From assembly GCA_023421735.1 (NCBI GenBank), contig JAEZSP010000078.1, forward strand, positions 1 through 64,000: 64,000 nucleotides of DNA, read 5' to 3'. The notes under the pieces were generated by a model, which did not search any database, was not told the origin of the DNA, and was given only the letters and a program-made list of their open reading frames with translations. Positions 61,389-64,000 of the stretch are shown here, one piece after another. Source of the stretch: Bacillota bacterium (lineage in GTDB: Bacteria > Bacillota_A > Clostridia > Christensenellales > Aristaeellaceae). The first letter of the stretch is position 1. The number at the start of each line of letters is the position of its first letter. The position numbers and the translations under genes were made by a program.

Positions 61389-63404
61389 ATGAAGAAGCTG
61401 TCACTCCTGCTTGCATTAGCAATGGTCCTGAGTATGTGCGCATACACTGGGTCCGCGGAAGGCGAATTCGGCGAAGCTCCCATGCTGACCGCACTCGTGG
61501 AAGCTGGCGAGCTTCCGGCAGTGGAAGATCGTTTACCCGTAACTCCCAAGGTTGCTGACGAACTGAGCGCTGAGTTTGTAGATCTCGTGGCCGGCATCTA
61601 CGGCGGTACCCTTCGCACCGAGACTACCAGCGTCAACTGGAATCCTCACATTTTCATGGGGGAAGATGAAAACCTTCTCACCCAGATCGACATGACCAGC
61701 GGCGTTATCACCCCCAATATTGTCGAGTCCTATGAAGTCAACGAAGACTTCACCGAGTTTACTTTCACTCTGCGTAATGGGCTGAAATGGTCCGACGGCG
61801 TCGATGTGACCATGGAAGACTTCGAATTCTGCATCAACGACTTCCTGTTCCACACTGAACTGAATCCTGTTCTAGGCACCACTTATCGCACCGGCAATTC
61901 GCCGTCTGGCACCCCCATGAACTTCGAAGTGATCGATGATACTACCTTCAAGATCACCTTCGATAGCTCCTACGGCGGGTTCCTTGCTAAAATGAGCACC
62001 TCCGCAAGCTGGGCAGGATACACCAACATCCTAAAGCCTGCACACATCCTTAAGCAATTCCATAAGGATTATGCGGAGGAGTGTCATGGCTCGCTGGACG
62101 CGTACTACGAGTTCATCAAACCATTTGCCGCGGTGTTAGGTTACGACGATCCAGCTGCAGAAGGCGTTTGGGTCTACGTATTCAACCAGATCGACGTAAC
62201 TAACTGGGAACTGACCGATCCGAATGACTGCTTAACCTCGGAATACTTTGCCGGCCTGATCGATTCCAACTTCCCTGTTTTGTATGCCTGGATCATGGAA
62301 TCCAACGCCAACAACATTCAGACCTACGTCCGCAATCCTTACTACTGGAAAGTGGACGAAGAAGGCAATCAGTTGCCCTACATCGACTATCTGCGTTCAA
62401 CCTATGTTGAGAATGAAGAGACCTTCTCCCTCGACGTCATCGCTGGCAATGTCGACTTCACCGGTGTTACCAACGCCAACTACATGACCCTTTACCTTGA
62501 AAACGAGGACGCAGGTAACTACCGCTATATTTCCGCTACTGACCCCGCCACCTTCGGCGCTGTTGACATTAACATCAATTATGGTCTGAATGTCGACGGC
62601 ACTGTCAAGGATGACGCTGCTTCACAGACCTGGCAGGAAATGGCGACCGATATCCGCTTCCGTCAAGCGCTGATGTACGCCATCGACGCAGAGGAAGTAT
62701 CCGACACCATTTACAGCGGTCTCGCGATTGCCAATGAATACTACAACTGCAACCACGACATAGATAAGGCGAATGCGTTGCTCGACGAAATGGGCGCGCT
62801 GGACATTAACGGCGACGGATATCGCGAGACTCCCTCCGGTGCAGAATTTCAGTGGCAGATGTGGATGACAGAAGCCAACGACTTCCCGTCATTTGCGGAG
62901 CTCTATGCCGAGTATTGGCGCGAAATCGGTCTGAACGTGAATATCTATGTCACCGAAGAATCCTTGCTTACCACCTCCATGCAGGCAAACGAGATCCCGA
63001 TGCGCATATTCTACTGCAATGGTCCGAGTTTTTGGAATTTCCTCGATTGGGATATCGACATTTGGGCGCCGCTTTATCAGGCTTGGTTCACCGCAGGCGG
63101 AATGGCCGGTCAGATCACCGATACCACCTCATACCTCGAGCCCACTGAGGAAGTCAAGGAGTTCTATAAGCTCGTACTTTCCATGATGGAGGTCGACGCA
63201 GACACTGCGGCAAATGTAATCACAGCACAGTGCAGTCAGTACATCGCTGACAATCTGTACATTATCCTGCCCGTGTTCAATTGCCCCAGCGCCATTAGTT
63301 ACAGCAATGACCTTGGCAATGTTCCGACCGGCGGCACCACCATCACCCATACCATGAACTTCGACATGGAGCATCTGTTCTTCACTAACCCCGAAGAGCA
63401 TTAA
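61389..63404 (+). CDS. ABC transporter solute-binding protein (family 5 type)
   Basis: A 671-residue extracellular solute-binding protein of the SBP_bac_5 (oligopeptide/oligosaccharide) class. Residues 1-23 are a signal peptide (LSLLLALAMVLSMCAYTGSA); the Cys lies in a non-ideal lipobox. Typical segments are NIVESYEVNEDFTEFTFTLR, NGLKWSDGVDVTMEDFEFCI, RNPYYWKVDEEGNQLPYIDY and DIRFRQALMYAIDAEEVSDT. It would capture a glycan for an ABC importer whose permease genes are not in the window. AGGAGGTTATACCGC precedes the ATG. A strong terminator follows. Confidence 0.9.
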   Translation: MKKLSLLLALAMVLSMCAYTGSAEGEFGEAPMLTALVEAGELPAVEDRLPVTPKVADELSAEFVDLVAGIYGGTLRTETTSVNWNPHIFMGEDENLLTQIDMTSGVITPNIVESYEVNEDFTEFTFTLRNGLKWSDGVDVTMEDFEFCINDFLFHTELNPVLGTTYRTGNSPSGTPMNFEVIDDTTFKITFDSSYGGFLAKMSTSASWAGYTNILKPAHILKQFHKDYAEECHGSLDAYYEFIKPFAAVLGYDDPAAEGVWVYVFNQIDVTNWELTDPNDCLTSEYFAGLIDSNFPVLYAWIMESNANNIQTYVRNPYYWKVDEEGNQLPYIDYLRSTYVENEETFSLDVIAGNVDFTGVTNANYMTLYLENEDAGNYRYISATDPATFGAVDININYGLNVDGTVKDDAASQTWQEMATDIRFRQALMYAIDAEEVSDTIYSGLAIANEYYNCNHDIDKANALLDEMGALDINGDGYRETPSGAEFQWQMWMTEANDFPSFAELYAEYWREIGLNVNIYVTEESLLTTSMQANEIPMRIFYCNGPSFWNFLDWDIDIWAPLYQAWFTAGGMAGQITDTTSYLEPTEEVKEFYKLVLSMMEVDADTAANVITAQCSQYIADNLYIILPVFNCPSAISYSNDLGNVPTGGTTITHTMNFDMEHLFFTNPEEH

Positions 63405-63418
63405 TCCATGGGGGTTTC

Positions 63419-63453
63419 GGGCCCCGGGAACGAGAGTTTCCGGGGCCCTTTTG
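63419..63453 (+). terminator. Intrinsic terminator after solute-binding protein
   Basis: GGGCCCCGGGAA (63419-63430) pairs with TTCCGGGGCCC (63438-63448) with one bulged base, and is followed by TTTTGT. It begins 14 bases past the stop codon and would separate the abundant binding protein message from the next gene. Confidence 0.88.
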
Positions 63454-63565
63454 TATACAAGAAGGTCACCGGCTCTGCTGGTGGACAAGAAAGCTGTAGC
63501 TTAACACAAGAGTTTCCGCATCATTGAGAGATGAAAACTAAACTCATCACAAGGAGTTGATACGT

Positions 63566-64000
63566 ATGTTTTTACCGTTTTCCCTGAGCATAGGCAATTG
63601 CGGCATAATGCCATATGAATTTGAAAAGGACGAAGATACTTATATCTGTAAAGAACACTGCATAAAGGTGCATGTTGATACGCACCAATACGGCGATGTC
63701 ACCGCCCAAACCGTAACCTGCACCAATACCGGTGAAAAACCCTTACGCCTCACCTCCCTCTCATCTGCTCAAATCGTAACAGAATATGGGCAGATCGCGG
63801 AGTGCTTCAATCGATGGCAGAATGAAGGACAGTGGCGGTTTTTCGACATGAACAATGTCGCCCTCGCTCCCTCCTGCGCTCATCCCTGGGACACATGTGA
63901 ATACGTCATACGCTCTGTCGGTAGCTGGTCCACGGCAACCCGCTATCCTCTTTCAATGGTTTTGTCGGAAGAGAAAACATATTTCATGGAGGTAGAGGGA
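63566..64000 (+). CDS. Alpha-galactosidase-like (GH36) N-terminus, cut by window
   Basis: The first 145 codons of a gene that continues past the window edge. It starts MFLPFSLSIGNCGIMPYEFE with AAGGAG before the ATG. The beta-rich sequence, with VTCTNTGEKPLRLTSLSSAQ and RSVGSWSTATRYPLSMVLSE, resembles the N-terminal supersandwich domain of GH36 alpha-galactosidases. There is no signal peptide. With the glycosidase and solute-binding protein it would complete a locus for import and intracellular breakdown of an alpha-linked oligosaccharide. The catalytic domain is not visible, so the family is tentative. Confidence 0.5.
   Translation, partial: MFLPFSLSIGNCGIMPYEFEKDEDTYICKEHCIKVHVDTHQYGDVTAQTVTCTNTGEKPLRLTSLSSAQIVTEYGQIAECFNRWQNEGQWRFFDMNNVALAPSCAHPWDTCEYVIRSVGSWSTATRYPLSMVLSEEKTYFMEVEG

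Overview
The window reads as chromosomal DNA of a Gram-positive anaerobe of the Bacillota, most likely class Clostridia. The evidence is AGGAGG-type ribosome sites, Clostridia-style prophage gene families (DUF2800, DUF2815, DUF4314, P27 terminase, ParB-methylase), signal peptides without outer-membrane machinery, and a carbohydrate-active gene set typical of gut or fermentative Clostridia. No rRNA or complete tRNA gene was found, so the genus cannot be fixed. Family names come from recognising motifs by eye; no database search was run.

Bases 1-23,900 are a prophage read almost entirely on the minus strand. From right to left it runs: sigma-like regulator; replication block (DUF2800 nuclease, DUF2815 binding protein, family A DNA polymerase, two ParB-like proteins, VirE-type primase/helicase, VRR-NUC nuclease, helicase); late regulator; HNH nuclease; terminase small subunit; ParB-methyltransferase; terminase large subunit; portal; protease; capsid; connector genes; and a major tail protein cut by the window edge. 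Two replication genes look damaged. The helicase has an in-frame TGA inside its ATP-binding loop. The polymerase carries an intein whose two flanks do not appear to be adjacent parts of a normal polymerase. The HNH homing endonuclease in that intein lies in a different reading frame from the splicing domains. Several leaders contain hairpins with alternative, mutually exclusive pairings that include the ribosome site.

Bases 24,000-26,600 hold an ImmA/IrrE-type peptidase-regulator on the minus strand and gene remnants. Bases 26,555-38,395 are a complete BREX type 3 phage-defence operon: brxF, brxC, pglX, brxH-type helicase, pglZ, brxA. A small XRE regulator overlaps brxF and probably acts on a palindrome that covers the promoter. 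pglX carries an AT-rich internal segment suggesting exchange of its recognition region. A protein downstream shares its C-terminal domain with the N-terminus of a protein of the neighbouring prophage.

Bases 39,300-51,100 carry two secreted paralogues built of Ig-like repeats with the same proline-rich C-terminal tail, a five-helix membrane protein, insertion-sequence debris, an amidohydrolase, a very large GH38 alpha-mannosidase-like enzyme and a short-chain dehydrogenase. Bases 51,100-59,800 are accessory DNA: a membrane protein plus a SEC-C protein with a truncated duplicate of its start, an AT-rich nuclease-like gene, a DUF6273 secreted protein, a secreted LHH-nuclease toxin with a SUKH immunity protein, and a serine recombinase remnant.

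Bases 59,900-64,000 are a sugar-uptake locus: a GH63/GH37-like glycosidase diverging from a solute-binding protein of the ABC oligopeptide/sugar type, followed by the start of a probable alpha-galactosidase-like gene. The divergent intergenic region carries shared operator-like boxes.
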